Assembly: GCA_017694785.1 (NCBI GenBank)
Contig: JADIMK010000008.1
Span: 1 to 64,000 of the forward strand
Reading direction: 5' to 3'
DNA from: Candidatus Cryptobacteroides intestinigallinarum
Lineage (GTDB): Bacteria > Bacteroidota > Bacteroidia > Bacteroidales > UBA932
Length of the DNA stretch: 64,000 nt
Part shown: positions 36,808 through 46,294 of the stretch, piece by piece
Position numbering within the stretch: position 1 is the stretch's first letter
How the letters are laid out: every line of letters starts with the position of its first letter
Position numbers and translations under genes: made by a program
Notes under the pieces: model-generated
Told to the model about the DNA's origin: nothing
Database searches by the model: none
The model's input: only the letters and a program-made list of their open reading frames with translations

Positions 36808-38295
36808 ATGATGAATATAGCATATTGCTCTGACAAGTACCAGTACACGATGGGAAAGTCTTTCTATGACTGCGGCATGAAGGACAAGACAGCGATCTTC
36901 AATCTTTTCTACCGCAAGGCCCCGGAAAACAACAACTGGGCAGTCGTGAGCGGCGTAGATGAAGTGATTGAAATGATTGGAGCCCTCGGCAAGATGCCGG
37001 CTGACTTCTATGAGAAGTTCCTTCCGGGACCGGAATATGCCGAATTCAGGAAGTACCTCTCCACTATGAAATTCACGGGCAACGTCTACGCCATGAGAGA
37101 AGGCGAGATAGCTTTTCCGTCACAGCCTGTCATAATAGTTGAAGGCCCGATGATCGAGGCACAGGTACTGGAGACACCTATGCTCTGCATAATGAACCAC
37201 CAGATGGCAGTGGCCACCAAGGCGTCACGTGTATGCCGTGCCACGAACAGGCCGGTAAGTGAATTCGGCTCCAGAAGGGCACACGGGCCATGGGCTGCGA
37301 CCTACGGAGCAAAGGCTGCGATAATAGCCGGATGCAGCAACACCTCAAACATCCTGACAGGTGTCATGTTCGGGTGCGGCTCCACCGGCACGATGGCCCA
37401 TAGCTTCGTCACTTCATTCGGCTGCACTGTAGAAGGCGAATACCATGCATTCGACTCCTATATAAAGACCCACATGGGTGAGAACCTGATTCTTCTGATC
37501 GACACGTATGACTCGCTACGCTGCGGCATCCTCAACGCAATGAGAGCCTTCAAGGCAAACGGCATTGACGACTCATACCAGTATGGATACGGCATAAGGC
37601 TGGACAGCGGAGACCTTGCCTACCTTTCTTGCGAATGCCGCCGTATCCTCGATGAGAACGGCTATCGGAACTGCCGGATATTCGCCACCAATTCACTTGA
37701 CGAATACCTGATATCTGACCTCGAAAGGCAGGGAGCATGCATAGATTCATATGGAGTCGGAGATGCAATCGCGACAAGCAAGGCAAATCCTTGCTTCGGC
37801 AATGTCTACAAGCTAGTACAGATAGATGACCAGCCTGTGCTCAAACGCTCCGAAGACAAGGCCAAGCTCATCAACCCGGGATTCCAGATAACCTACAGGC
37901 TTACAAAGAACGATCCGGAGAAGGGTGAGATATACAAGGCGGATGTCACTTGCCTCAGAGGAGATGAACTTTCCGAAAAGATCGAGGCCGGCGAGACCTT
38001 CACCATCTACGATGAGAATGACCGATACAAGTTCAAGACCTTCGAATCAGGTGAATACACCAGCAAGCCTCTGCAACAGATGGTGATATCAGGAGGAGAA
38101 CGATGCGTACCTGTCCACAGCCTGATGGAGAAGAAGGCTTACTACGACAACACCCTCAGACACTTCAGTCCGAGTGAGAGAAGGCTTATCAATCCGCACT
38201 ATTACAAGGTGGACATATCCGACTCCCTCTATGACCTGAAGATGGAAATCATCAACCGGATCACAAAAGAAATCAACGAATTCAATATCAGATGA
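36808..38295 (+). CDS. pncB: Nicotinate phosphoribosyltransferase
   Basis: 495 aa; makes nicotinate mononucleotide from nicotinate and PRPP (Preiss-Handler NAD salvage). Seen: SDKYQYTMGKSFYDCG, the substrate motif EFGSRRAHGPWAA, YGIRLDSGDLAYLS and the phosphate-binding IDSYGVGDAIATS. ATG 36811 is an equally plausible start. It shares ATGA (38292-38295) with the following pncA. Confidence 0.93.
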   Translation: MMNIAYCSDKYQYTMGKSFYDCGMKDKTAIFNLFYRKAPENNNWAVVSGVDEVIEMIGALGKMPADFYEKFLPGPEYAEFRKYLSTMKFTGNVYAMREGEIAFPSQPVIIVEGPMIEAQVLETPMLCIMNHQMAVATKASRVCRATNRPVSEFGSRRAHGPWAATYGAKAAIIAGCSNTSNILTGVMFGCGSTGTMAHSFVTSFGCTVEGEYHAFDSYIKTHMGENLILLIDTYDSLRCGILNAMRAFKANGIDDSYQYGYGIRLDSGDLAYLSCECRRILDENGYRNCRIFATNSLDEYLISDLERQGACIDSYGVGDAIATSKANPCFGNVYKLVQIDDQPVLKRSEDKAKLINPGFQITYRLTKNDPEKGEIYKADVTCLRGDELSEKIEAGETFTIYDENDRYKFKTFESGEYTSKPLQQMVISGGERCVPVHSLMEKKAYYDNTLRHFSPSERRLINPHYYKVDISDSLYDLKMEIINRITKEINEFNIR

Positions 38296-38885
38296 TGAAA
38301 AATCCAGCACTGGTTGTCGTAGACATGCTCTATGACTTCATCGACGGGACACTTGCCTGCCAGAATGCAGAAAATGCAGTAGATGAGACAGTCAGGTTCA
38401 TAGACAAGATGACCTCGGGACAGGAAGGGGACGGGAACGAAGAAATCCTTGACACTTTCCCTATACTGTTTGTCTGCGACCATCATCCGGCAGACCATTG
38501 CTCATTCAAGGAAAACGGAGGCACATGGCCTCCTCACTGCATCCAGGGTACCCGCGGAGGACAGATCCACGAGAAACTTCTCCCGTATGTCCAGGACGGG
38601 CTGACTTTCTTCAAAGGAAACGATCCGGCTCATGAGCAATATTCAGGATTTGAAGCCACCAATGCAGCCGGACAATCTCTCGGTGACATCATGGGACTCC
38701 TCGACACCACAGATGCATATGTATGCGGCATAGCTACAGAATTCTGTGTCAGAAGCACATGCGAAGACCTGCTCAAAGCCGGGATGAAAGTACATCTGAT
38801 ATCTCCGGCCCTTGCCTGGGTAGATGCACAAGGCCACAGGAAAGCCCTCGCTGAAATGGCTTCTGAAGGCATATCCGTAGAATAG
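38292..38885 (+). CDS. pncA: Nicotinamidase
   Basis: 197-aa isochorismatase-fold hydrolase converting nicotinamide to nicotinate. The catalytic triad is visible: D11 (VVVDMLYDF), K108 (TFFKGND) and C152 (ATEFCVRST). Metal-binding DHHPADHCSF follows the family. Overlap with pncB by four bases shows an operon in which nicotinamide is deamidated, then used by PncB. Confidence 0.93.
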   Translation: MMKNPALVVVDMLYDFIDGTLACQNAENAVDETVRFIDKMTSGQEGDGNEEILDTFPILFVCDHHPADHCSFKENGGTWPPHCIQGTRGGQIHEKLLPYVQDGLTFFKGNDPAHEQYSGFEATNAAGQSLGDIMGLLDTTDAYVCGIATEFCVRSTCEDLLKAGMKVHLISPALAWVDAQGHRKALAEMASEGISVE

Positions 38886-38899
38886 AAAAAGACATGCTG

Positions 38900-38921
38900 C
38901 GCAGAGGACGGACACTCTGCG
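38900..38921 (+). terminator. Hairpin after pncA
   Basis: CGCAGAG (38900-38906) with CTCTGCG (38915-38921), 8-base loop, no T-run. Weak terminator or nothing. Confidence 0.3.
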
Positions 38922-38955
38922 GAACACTGTACATAAGAGCCTGAACGGCCGTCAT

Positions 38956-38986
38956 TTTGAAATAAGATAATTTATATCTAACTTTG
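38956..38986 (+). promoter_or_regulatory. Full -33/-7 promoter before the porin gene
   Basis: TTTG (38956-38959), exactly 19 bases, then TAACTTTG (38979-38986). It is the best promoter in the window. The predicted transcript starts at about 38991-38993, right before the ATG at 38996, leaving almost no leader. Confidence 0.65.
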
Positions 38987-38995
38987 CAGGTTCTT

Positions 38996-41821
38996 ATGGG
39001 AAGCGTTGTATCCAAAATATGGATTCCGGCCGTGCTTGTCGGAGCTGCGGCAGTCCAGTCTTTCGGGATAGACGCCGGGAGGGCAGCAGTCTCTTCCGGT
39101 TTTTCCCGTTCCGGTGACAGCATCAGGACTGAGCTTCTTTCAGACTCTTCCGACAGAACAGCTCCGTCCGACGGAAGCAGCGATTCAGCTTTTTTCCTTT
39201 CCGGACCGGATATTCTGACAGATTCATTGCTGACCGATTCATTGCTGACCGGTTCTGCTCAGACGGATTCTGTCATGACGGATTCAGTTCCGGCTCTTAC
39301 CGCTAGAGATACGATAATTGCCCCTGATTCACTCAAGGACACGGATCCGCTCAGATACCGCTACTATGTCGAGCTTAAGGACTCTCTTACAAGAGCCGGC
39401 ACAAGGGATTCACTAAGAGCCGCCGGGGACTCCATTGCGCTGCACATGCTGGACTCTCTGATATTCAAGGACTCGTCTGAGACAGCCTACAGGGACTCTA
39501 TCGCATGGTTCAACTCCCTTTCAAGGAAGGAACGGAAAAAATACCTTGCCCAGCTTGAACTTCCGAAGCTCATGGCGAGGGCAGACAGCATCCTCAACGC
39601 AAAGGACAGCATAAGAGCATACAAGGACAGCGTCATATCTGCGACACCACGTATCCTGGAAACATACGCAGTCCCGGATTCAATGCAATACAAGAGGCTG
39701 ATCATGTGGACACATGACAGATATTTCAACAATATTACCCTCCAGCCTCAGGACACTTCATACAACTATCACTTCAATGACTATCCGTTTTTCAAGACGG
39801 ATGTAAACGCGACATATCTGGGCGTAGTGGGATCTCCTGTCGAGTCGTACAATTTCTTCAAGAGGGAACAGGAGGAAAACGCCATATTCTACACTCCGTA
39901 CAGGGCCTACAACTATTCTCCGGAGAATCTTCCGATGTTCAATACGAAGACCCCGTACACTGAGCTGGCATACTGGGGCACATTGTTCGCCAACTCCGAA
40001 AAGGAGGAGACAAACATAAAGATCCTGACAACCCAGAACATTCTTCCGTCCCTGAATCTCACACTCGAATACCACAGGTACGGATCAAACGGCATGCTCC
40101 AGAACGAAGATACCGACAACAGGACGTTTGTCGCGTCCACGAACTACCTCGGGAAAAGGTATCTGATGCATGCAGGATACATATACAACAAGGTGGACAG
40201 AGGGGAAAACGGTGGTATTGTGGACAACATGTGGATCCGTGACACCACAGTGGATGCAAGAGAAATCGATGTACATCTGACAAGCGCGAGGAACAAGATC
40301 AAGAAGAATACCGTCTTCCTCGACCAGTCGTACAGGATACCGTTTGACTTCATATACAACATCGGTAAAGGAAAGAGAAAGGAACAGAAGGCTATGCAGG
40401 CCCGCAGGGACAGCATATTCGCGACCGGGGAAAGCACTGCGATAGCCGATTTCCTGCAGATGGAGGAAGACAAGGCAGCTGCAGAACTGCTGGAGAAATC
40501 GACGCTTGCGGACTCCATAGACAATTCCATTACCACTGCATTCATAGGACACAGCTCAGAATACACCGCATTCACCAAATACTATACTGACAAGATCGGG
40601 ACCACAGACGAGGCCGGCAGGAATTTCTATGACAACCGTTTCTACCTAAACCCGTCAGCCTCGGCAGATTCACTGCGCGTCATGAAGTTCGACAACAGGC
40701 TCTACCTCAGGCTTCAGCCTTGGTCGGACAATGCAATAGTCTCCAAACTTGATGTAGGTCTGGGAGACAAACTGCTCAACTACTATGACGTCACGGCGAC
40801 AGACGACTTCCTCAGGAAAGGAAGGAACGTAGTACGCAACTCCGTATATCTTTATGCAGGAGCACAGGGACAATACAAGAAATATCTTGACTGGGATGCC
40901 ATGGGAAGATACACCTTCCTTGGGGCTGAGCTCAATGATTTCTTCATAAATGCCAATCTGTCAGTCAACTTCTATCCATTCAGAAGAGACCGCAACAGTC
41001 CGCTTTCCCTCAAAGGCCATTTCGAGACGTCTCTCAGGGAACCGGACTATTACCAGCAGCACATGCATACCAACCACCACTGGTGGGACAACGACTTCGG
41101 CAAGATATCGGTCACGAAGGTACAGGCAGCCCTGGACATACCTAGGTGGAAGCTCAATGCAGGATTCGGATATTCGCTTCTAAGCAACAACATATATTAC
41201 GACAATCTCGGGATAGCACGCCAGAACAGCACTCCGATGAGTGTGATGACAGTCCACGCCATGAAGAACTTCAGGCTATGGAAGTTCCATTTTGACAATA
41301 TGGCACTCTTCCAGATGTCGTCAAACCAGGATGTACTGCCTTTGCCTATGCTGGCACTCAATTTGAGGTACTATTTCCAGTTCAATGTTGTGAAGAACGT
41401 GATGCAGATGCAGATAGGTGCGAATGCGACATTCACGACAAAATGGCATGCCCCTTCCTACAGTCCGGATACCGGGCTCTTCCACAACCAGAATGACGAG
41501 CTCTACGGCAACAGCCCTTATATAGATGTCTTCGTCAATATCCAGTGGAAACGTGCATGCATCTTCGTGAAGGCCGTAAACCTTGGGATGGGCTGGCCGG
41601 ACAATGCCGTCGACTATTTCAGTGCAGACGGTTACATAAGGCCGCAGAGGTCCATCAAGTTCGGTATATTCTGGCCTTTCTACGTCATGTCAAAGAAAAA
41701 TTCAAGCATAGGAGGATCGACAACGTCGGGTGACGGAGGGCGGTCCGCGTCTGGATCCGGATTCGGAGTCTCAGGCGTATCAGGAGCTAGGACTGCGTCC
41801 AATGCTGCTGTCATGCGATAA
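38996..41821 (+). CDS. Large putative porin (outer-membrane beta-barrel)
   Basis: 941 aa from ATG 38996. A TTG at 38984 lies inside the promoter -7 element and is not credible. Signal-like N-terminus (MGSVVSKIWIPAVLVGAA), then a long Ser/Asp/Thr-rich region (about 30-190) with five LTDSL-type repeats, then a beta-barrel from about 240 with Tyr/Asn/Phe-rich strands, resembling the putative porin family (PF14121) of Bacteroidota. The Asp-rich head may interact with peptidoglycan or other proteins. C-terminal Gly/Ser-rich tail (about 905-941) follows the last strand FGIFWPFYVM. Substrate unknown. Confidence 0.8.
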   Translation: MGSVVSKIWIPAVLVGAAAVQSFGIDAGRAAVSSGFSRSGDSIRTELLSDSSDRTAPSDGSSDSAFFLSGPDILTDSLLTDSLLTGSAQTDSVMTDSVPALTARDTIIAPDSLKDTDPLRYRYYVELKDSLTRAGTRDSLRAAGDSIALHMLDSLIFKDSSETAYRDSIAWFNSLSRKERKKYLAQLELPKLMARADSILNAKDSIRAYKDSVISATPRILETYAVPDSMQYKRLIMWTHDRYFNNITLQPQDTSYNYHFNDYPFFKTDVNATYLGVVGSPVESYNFFKREQEENAIFYTPYRAYNYSPENLPMFNTKTPYTELAYWGTLFANSEKEETNIKILTTQNILPSLNLTLEYHRYGSNGMLQNEDTDNRTFVASTNYLGKRYLMHAGYIYNKVDRGENGGIVDNMWIRDTTVDAREIDVHLTSARNKIKKNTVFLDQSYRIPFDFIYNIGKGKRKEQKAMQARRDSIFATGESTAIADFLQMEEDKAAAELLEKSTLADSIDNSITTAFIGHSSEYTAFTKYYTDKIGTTDEAGRNFYDNRFYLNPSASADSLRVMKFDNRLYLRLQPWSDNAIVSKLDVGLGDKLLNYYDVTATDDFLRKGRNVVRNSVYLYAGAQGQYKKYLDWDAMGRYTFLGAELNDFFINANLSVNFYPFRRDRNSPLSLKGHFETSLREPDYYQQHMHTNHHWWDNDFGKISVTKVQAALDIPRWKLNAGFGYSLLSNNIYYDNLGIARQNSTPMSVMTVHAMKNFRLWKFHFDNMALFQMSSNQDVLPLPMLALNLRYYFQFNVVKNVMQMQIGANATFTTKWHAPSYSPDTGLFHNQNDELYGNSPYIDVFVNIQWKRACIFVKAVNLGMGWPDNAVDYFSADGYIRPQRSIKFGIFWPFYVMSKKNSSIGGSTTSGDGGRSASGSGFGVSGVSGARTASNAAVMR
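39215..39289 (+). repeat. Five 15-bp tandem repeats inside the porin gene
   Basis: Units CTGACAGATTCATTG, CTGACCGATTCATTG, CTGACCGGTTCTGCT, CAGACGGATTCTGTC and ATGACGGATTCAGTT encode LTDSL, LTDSL, LTGSA, QTDSV, MTDSV. In-frame units, so copy number can vary without breaking the gene. Confidence 0.85.
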
Positions 41822-41832
41822 ATATTGATATT

Positions 41833-42942
41833 ATGGTTAGTTTAAGAAAAGAAAAGGTTAGTAGTGAAAAGAAGATCCTCGTGAGAGGAAAACAGACAAG
41901 GAACGTGATATTGAAATATATCACAGCTACACTCGCCGTATTCTGCCTGTCGACATTCTACCAGCGGATCATAGTGGTAGATGCGGTGGATACGAGCGGT
42001 ACTTTTGCTGGAGATACCGTCAGATGTGCACTTGCGCTTGATGACGACATGTTCTCCAGAAACCTGGAATCAGGATTATGCTATGAGATCCTGAACAGAT
42101 TTGCAGATGCAGACAACTGCAGCATATCGGTTGTTCCTGCCGGAAAGACCGACTATATAGACTCCCTCAGAAACGGAGCTGTGGATATAGTCATTCTTCC
42201 ATACAAGGATACAGTGATGTCCGGAATTTCTTTTTCCAGAGAAATGGACGGGACTGTATGGGCACTAAGATCCGGTACACTTTCACATATACGTGAAGTA
42301 AACCTCTGGATAAGCCATTTCATGAATTCAGAAGAATACCGTATACTGGACTCAAGATTCAGGAAGACATGCAATCCGTATACGAAAGCTGAGAAAGGCA
42401 TTGTATCCAGACATATCAGCCCTTACGACAATCTGATAAAAAAATATGCAGCTTCCATGGGATGGGACTGGAGGATGCTTGCCGCTGTCATCTACCAGGA
42501 ATCCAGATTCTCGATAAATACTTCATCATCAAGAGGGGCATCTGGACTCATGCAGGTGATGCCTTCTACTGCTGAACACTATGAAATATCGGACCTGCTG
42601 GACCCTGAGCAGAACATAAAGGCCGGAACGCAGCATCTGATCAGACTCCAGAGGATGTTCAGGAACTCTGACATAAGCCCGGAAGAACAGATCAAGTTTG
42701 TGCTTGCGGCATATAATGCAGGCGAAGGCCGGATCGAAGACTGCAGGAAATTCGCACAGTTCCAGAACCTGGACAATACCAGATGGGATGAGATTGTAAA
42801 GGCAATTCCGGAAATGAGCGATGAAGAGCTGATAAGATCATCAGGACTTAAATTCGGCAAATTCAACGGGAAAGAGACCGTGAAATATGTCGACAATGTC
42901 CTGGAGCACTATTCGGTATTCTGCCGGATCTGTCCGGCCTAG
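41833..42942 (+). CDS. MltF-like lytic transglycosylase
   Basis: 369 aa. N-terminal membrane anchor (about 27-48, YITATLAVFCLSTFY), a shortened solute-binding-protein-like region (about 60-190, DIVILPYKDTVMSGISFSR), then a family-1 SLT domain: catalytic E223 in VIYQESRFS, then RGASGLMQVMPSTAEHY and the FVLAAYNAGEGRI motif. Cleaves peptidoglycan glycan strands in the periplasm. Its TAG stop overlaps the stop of the convergent LolC-like gene in CTAG (42939-42942), so no room for a terminator. Confidence 0.92.
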   Translation: MVSLRKEKVSSEKKILVRGKQTRNVILKYITATLAVFCLSTFYQRIIVVDAVDTSGTFAGDTVRCALALDDDMFSRNLESGLCYEILNRFADADNCSISVVPAGKTDYIDSLRNGAVDIVILPYKDTVMSGISFSREMDGTVWALRSGTLSHIREVNLWISHFMNSEEYRILDSRFRKTCNPYTKAEKGIVSRHISPYDNLIKKYAASMGWDWRMLAAVIYQESRFSINTSSSRGASGLMQVMPSTAEHYEISDLLDPEQNIKAGTQHLIRLQRMFRNSDISPEEQIKFVLAAYNAGEGRIEDCRKFAQFQNLDNTRWDEIVKAIPEMSDEELIRSSGLKFGKFNGKETVKYVDNVLEHYSVFCRICPA

Positions 42943-44108
42943 CCGACCCTCATTGTCTTTGCGGGATCGACTCCGGAGATGAACAGGGCAGGCACCAGAA
43001 GAAGTATCATGATCACTGCATAGGAAATGATGTCAGCAGCAATTATTCCTGCCAGATCTATGTGCACCGGGACAAATGACACGAAATAATTTTCCGGATC
43101 AAGCTTCAGCACATGGGTCGCCGACTGCAGCCCACAGAACGCCAGGGCAAGCAGATTCCCTGCGGCCATTCCCTTCAGCACAAGCGAAGATGACGCCCTG
43201 AGGAATATCCTTGCGATAGTCCTGTCCTTCATTCCCAAGGACTTCAGAGTCCCTATCATAGGGATATTCTCAAAAAGCATTATGAGAAGTCCTGAAATCA
43301 TATTGAAGCCGGCGACTATCGTCATCAGGACAAGTATGAAAAATACATTGGAATCAATGAGATTAAGCCAGTCATACAGCTGCGGATACCTGTCTATGGA
43401 AGATGAAGCTATCACAGATGCTTCATTCTCACCGGCAAATGCCAAGGCAACAGTACCGGCTTCCATCGACGCATCGGCAATCTCTCCGACAGACCTGCAG
43501 GACGGTGCCAGACTTATCTCCAGAGCCGAGACACTGTCCCTGCCCCAGCCGTTTACCCTCTGCAGATCATCTATGGATGCATAGATCAGAAGATTGTCAT
43601 CAGAATCGATTATGCTGTCGTAAAGGGAACGTATATTGAATTTCCTGACTTTGACTTTGTCTCCCACAAAATATATCAGGACGTCGTCACCTTCTGCAAG
43701 ACCTAGATAAGAGGCCATCCTCACCGGCACTGATATCCCGAGCCCGGAAAGAGTAGAGTCGGCGGCTGTTCCCTTCAGCATGACACCATGTATGTTGTCT
43801 CCAGCCTTGAGAATCCCTGCCCGATAGACATACGGTTCAATTCCTGTCACCCCCGGAATGGCCATAAGCCTGTCAAAATATGAAGGATGACGCTCAATCG
43901 GAGAGGATTCACCTGTCCAGTTCATATCAGAAGATGTAAGCTGTATATCTCCAGACAGATAAGAAATGCCGTTGCGTATCTCGTGCCGGAAACCGGACGA
44001 AATCGCAACGGCGATTATCATTATCAGGAAGCTAACCGCAATCGAAACTGTTGCAATCCTGCCCCTGAACCTTAATTTTCTTGCTATAAAAAGCGAAACA
44101 TCCATCAC
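42939..44108 (-). CDS. LolC/LolE-type ABC permease
   Basis: 389 aa, four transmembrane helices (about 20-40 and three in 255-385) around a periplasmic domain (about 42-250). N-terminal motif ARKLRFRGRIATVSIAVSFLIMI and C-terminal IPMIGTLKSLGMKDRTIARIFL are typical of LolC/E permeases for lipoprotein release. No ATPase gene adjoins; it presumably uses one encoded elsewhere. Start is ATG 44108 or 44105. Convergent with the lytic transglycosylase; the upstream M13 gene ends only 9 bases away on the same strand. Confidence 0.85.
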   Translation of the reverse strand: MMDVSLFIARKLRFRGRIATVSIAVSFLIMIIAVAISSGFRHEIRNGISYLSGDIQLTSSDMNWTGESSPIERHPSYFDRLMAIPGVTGIEPYVYRAGILKAGDNIHGVMLKGTAADSTLSGLGISVPVRMASYLGLAEGDDVLIYFVGDKVKVRKFNIRSLYDSIIDSDDNLLIYASIDDLQRVNGWGRDSVSALEISLAPSCRSVGEIADASMEAGTVALAFAGENEASVIASSSIDRYPQLYDWLNLIDSNVFFILVLMTIVAGFNMISGLLIMLFENIPMIGTLKSLGMKDRTIARIFLRASSSLVLKGMAAGNLLALAFCGLQSATHVLKLDPENYFVSFVPVHIDLAGIIAADIISYAVIMILLLVPALFISGVDPAKTMRVG

Positions 44109-44117
44109 ATAGGATGA

Positions 44118-46127
44118 CTACCAGATTACTACCCTTTCGCTGGCCGGTCTGTACATCGGATCACCTTCCTTGATACCGAAGGCTTCGAAGAATGTATCGA
44201 GATTGCGGAGTGTGACGTTCACCCTGTTTTCACCGAGTGAATGCACATCCAGCTTGGTAAGCCTTGCCTTTTCCTCATCGGTAATGTTCTGGGCCCAGAG
44301 AGTAGCATATGAGATATAGAACCTCTGCTCCGGGGTGAAGCCGTCGATAGGATCCGGACGGTTTCCGCCGAAAGAGTTCTCCATGGCAGTGTAAGCGATA
44401 CGGAGACCGCCCTGGTCAGCAATGTTCTCACCGAGTGAAAGCGCTCCGTTGGCATTGAGTCCAGGAAGTACTTCAACCTCGTCAAACTGCTTTACGAGCA
44501 CTGCAGTCTTCGCCTTGAAGGCCTCGGCATCAGCTTCTGTCCACCAGTTGACCATATTTCCGTCCTTGTCGAAGTTTCGTCCCTGGTCATCGAAGCCATG
44601 CGTCATCTCATGACTTATCACGACACCGATACCGCCATAGTTCACAGCATCATCTGCTTCAGGATTATAGAACGGAGGCTGAAGTATAGCTGCCGGGAAA
44701 CATATCTCATTTGTGGTAGGATTATAATAAGCATTCACTGTCTGAGGACTCATCTGCCATTCAGTCTTGTCAACAGGCTTGCCGAGCTTTGAGAAATTGT
44801 CTGCCACATACCATTTGGATGTATTTCTGATATTCTCGTAGTAACTCAGCGACGGATTGATGATAAGTGTTGAATAATCCTTCCATTTGTCAGGATAACC
44901 AATCTTGACAATAAATGAATTGAGCTTCTCATGAGCCTTGATCTTCGTGGAATCACTCATCCAGTCAAGTGAATCCACGTGCTCACCGAGGGCAGTACGT
45001 ATGTTCTCGACCATCTTCAGCACCCTTTCCTTCTGTTCAGGAGAGAAATACTTGGCGACATACATCTTGCCGACAGCCTCAGAAAGGAGGTTGTTCGGAA
45101 CCGCCATAGCTCTCTTCCAACGTGGTTTCTGCTGCTGTACACCGGCCATCTGCTTCTGGAAGAAGTCAAATGAAGCCGCATAGTAATCGTCTCCTAGAGA
45201 TGCACAGGCACCAGAGATGAGCTGTCCTGCGACATAGTTCTTGAGCATCTCGATATCTGCTGAAGCGAACAGGGAATCCAGAGCCTTGAAATAGGATGGC
45301 TGACCTACGATAAGCTTATCCTGGTCATCAATACCCAGAGCCCTGAAATACACGGAAAAGTCCATATCAGGATATTGTTTCACAAGCTCTGCCGTAGAAA
45401 GAGGATTATACATCTTCGGGATGTCCCTAAGTTCTACACTTGACCAGGAGGCAGCAGCGAGGGCATCTTCCACAGCAAGAGCATCGGAAGCCGCCTTTGC
45501 AGGATCATCATAGCCTGACAGAGAGAATATCTTCTCCAGGTATGCCTTGTATCCGGCCTTTAGCTCAGCATTTGCGGTATCCACATAATAGTCTCGGTCT
45601 CCCATTCCGAGTCCTGACTGCATGATATAGAGGATCTGGTTCGCATTGTCCATCAGGTCTGCGGAAACATAGGTATTGAAGAACGGGTAATCAGAGGCTG
45701 AATGCATATCGGCTACAGCTTCAACAAGTCCTCGCCTATCCTTCACAGCCTTGATCTTCTCTATGAACGGCATCAGCGGAGCAGCACCTTCAGCATTGAG
45801 TCTTGTCGAATCAAGTCCCATCTTGTAAAGATCGGAAATCTTCTGTTCAACGCTGCCAGGCATGGCAGTCTGCTGTCCCAGACTCTTGAATATATCGTTT
45901 ATACGCTGCTGGTTATTGTCGGCAAGGACATCAAATGACCCGTAGCGTGAATATTCAGGCTTCAGCGGATTGTTCTTCTGCCACCCTCCGGTAACATACT
46001 GATAGAAATTGTCCGCAGGAGAGACTGAAGTATCGAAGTTCGCAGGATTGATAGCAGGTGTACCCTCCTGTACATGGTTGCATGCCACTGCAAAAGCAGG
46101 AATCATAATCAACAACAATTTTTTCAT
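44118..46127 (-). CDS. M13-family metallopeptidase lipoprotein
   Basis: 669 aa from ATG 46127. The signal MKKLLLIMIPAFAVAC gives a lipobox cysteine (C16). Family M13 N-terminal domain, then catalytic HEMTH (506-510) in VISHEMTHGFDDQG, the third zinc ligand in LGENIADQGGL, and a terminal RPASERVVIW. This belongs to the neprilysin/PepO/endothelin-converting-enzyme group. The last residues (VVIW) lack the CxxW-type Cys of vertebrate members, as expected in bacteria. Earlier in-frame starts (to 46244) would bury the signal peptide. Confidence 0.93.
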   Translation of the reverse strand: MKKLLLIMIPAFAVACNHVQEGTPAINPANFDTSVSPADNFYQYVTGGWQKNNPLKPEYSRYGSFDVLADNNQQRINDIFKSLGQQTAMPGSVEQKISDLYKMGLDSTRLNAEGAAPLMPFIEKIKAVKDRRGLVEAVADMHSASDYPFFNTYVSADLMDNANQILYIMQSGLGMGDRDYYVDTANAELKAGYKAYLEKIFSLSGYDDPAKAASDALAVEDALAAASWSSVELRDIPKMYNPLSTAELVKQYPDMDFSVYFRALGIDDQDKLIVGQPSYFKALDSLFASADIEMLKNYVAGQLISGACASLGDDYYAASFDFFQKQMAGVQQQKPRWKRAMAVPNNLLSEAVGKMYVAKYFSPEQKERVLKMVENIRTALGEHVDSLDWMSDSTKIKAHEKLNSFIVKIGYPDKWKDYSTLIINPSLSYYENIRNTSKWYVADNFSKLGKPVDKTEWQMSPQTVNAYYNPTTNEICFPAAILQPPFYNPEADDAVNYGGIGVVISHEMTHGFDDQGRNFDKDGNMVNWWTEADAEAFKAKTAVLVKQFDEVEVLPGLNANGALSLGENIADQGGLRIAYTAMENSFGGNRPDPIDGFTPEQRFYISYATLWAQNITDEEKARLTKLDVHSLGENRVNVTLRNLDTFFEAFGIKEGDPMYRPASERVVIW

Positions 46128-46159
46128 CTGTCCAATCATTATATTTCTTTCACAACCTG

Positions 46160-46167
46160 CAAAGTTA
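46160..46167 (-). promoter_or_regulatory. -7 element TAACTTTG before the M13 gene
   Basis: Exact TAnnTTTG followed by CA on the minus strand, 33 bases from the ATG at 46127. It excludes starts further upstream. Confidence 0.5.
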
Positions 46168-46294
46168 TAAATTTCATCTGTTCGCAGACCATATTTATAC
46201 AAAAAATCCTCATCTTTGTGAAATAAGTCAGACAAAGTCGCCAAGACTTTCCCTTATGTATATGCAAAATATTGACATTCAAAAGGAATATAAT

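Noticed and set aside
38984..38995. TTG start of the porin gene
   Set aside because: It lies within the -7 promoter element, upstream of the expected transcript start.
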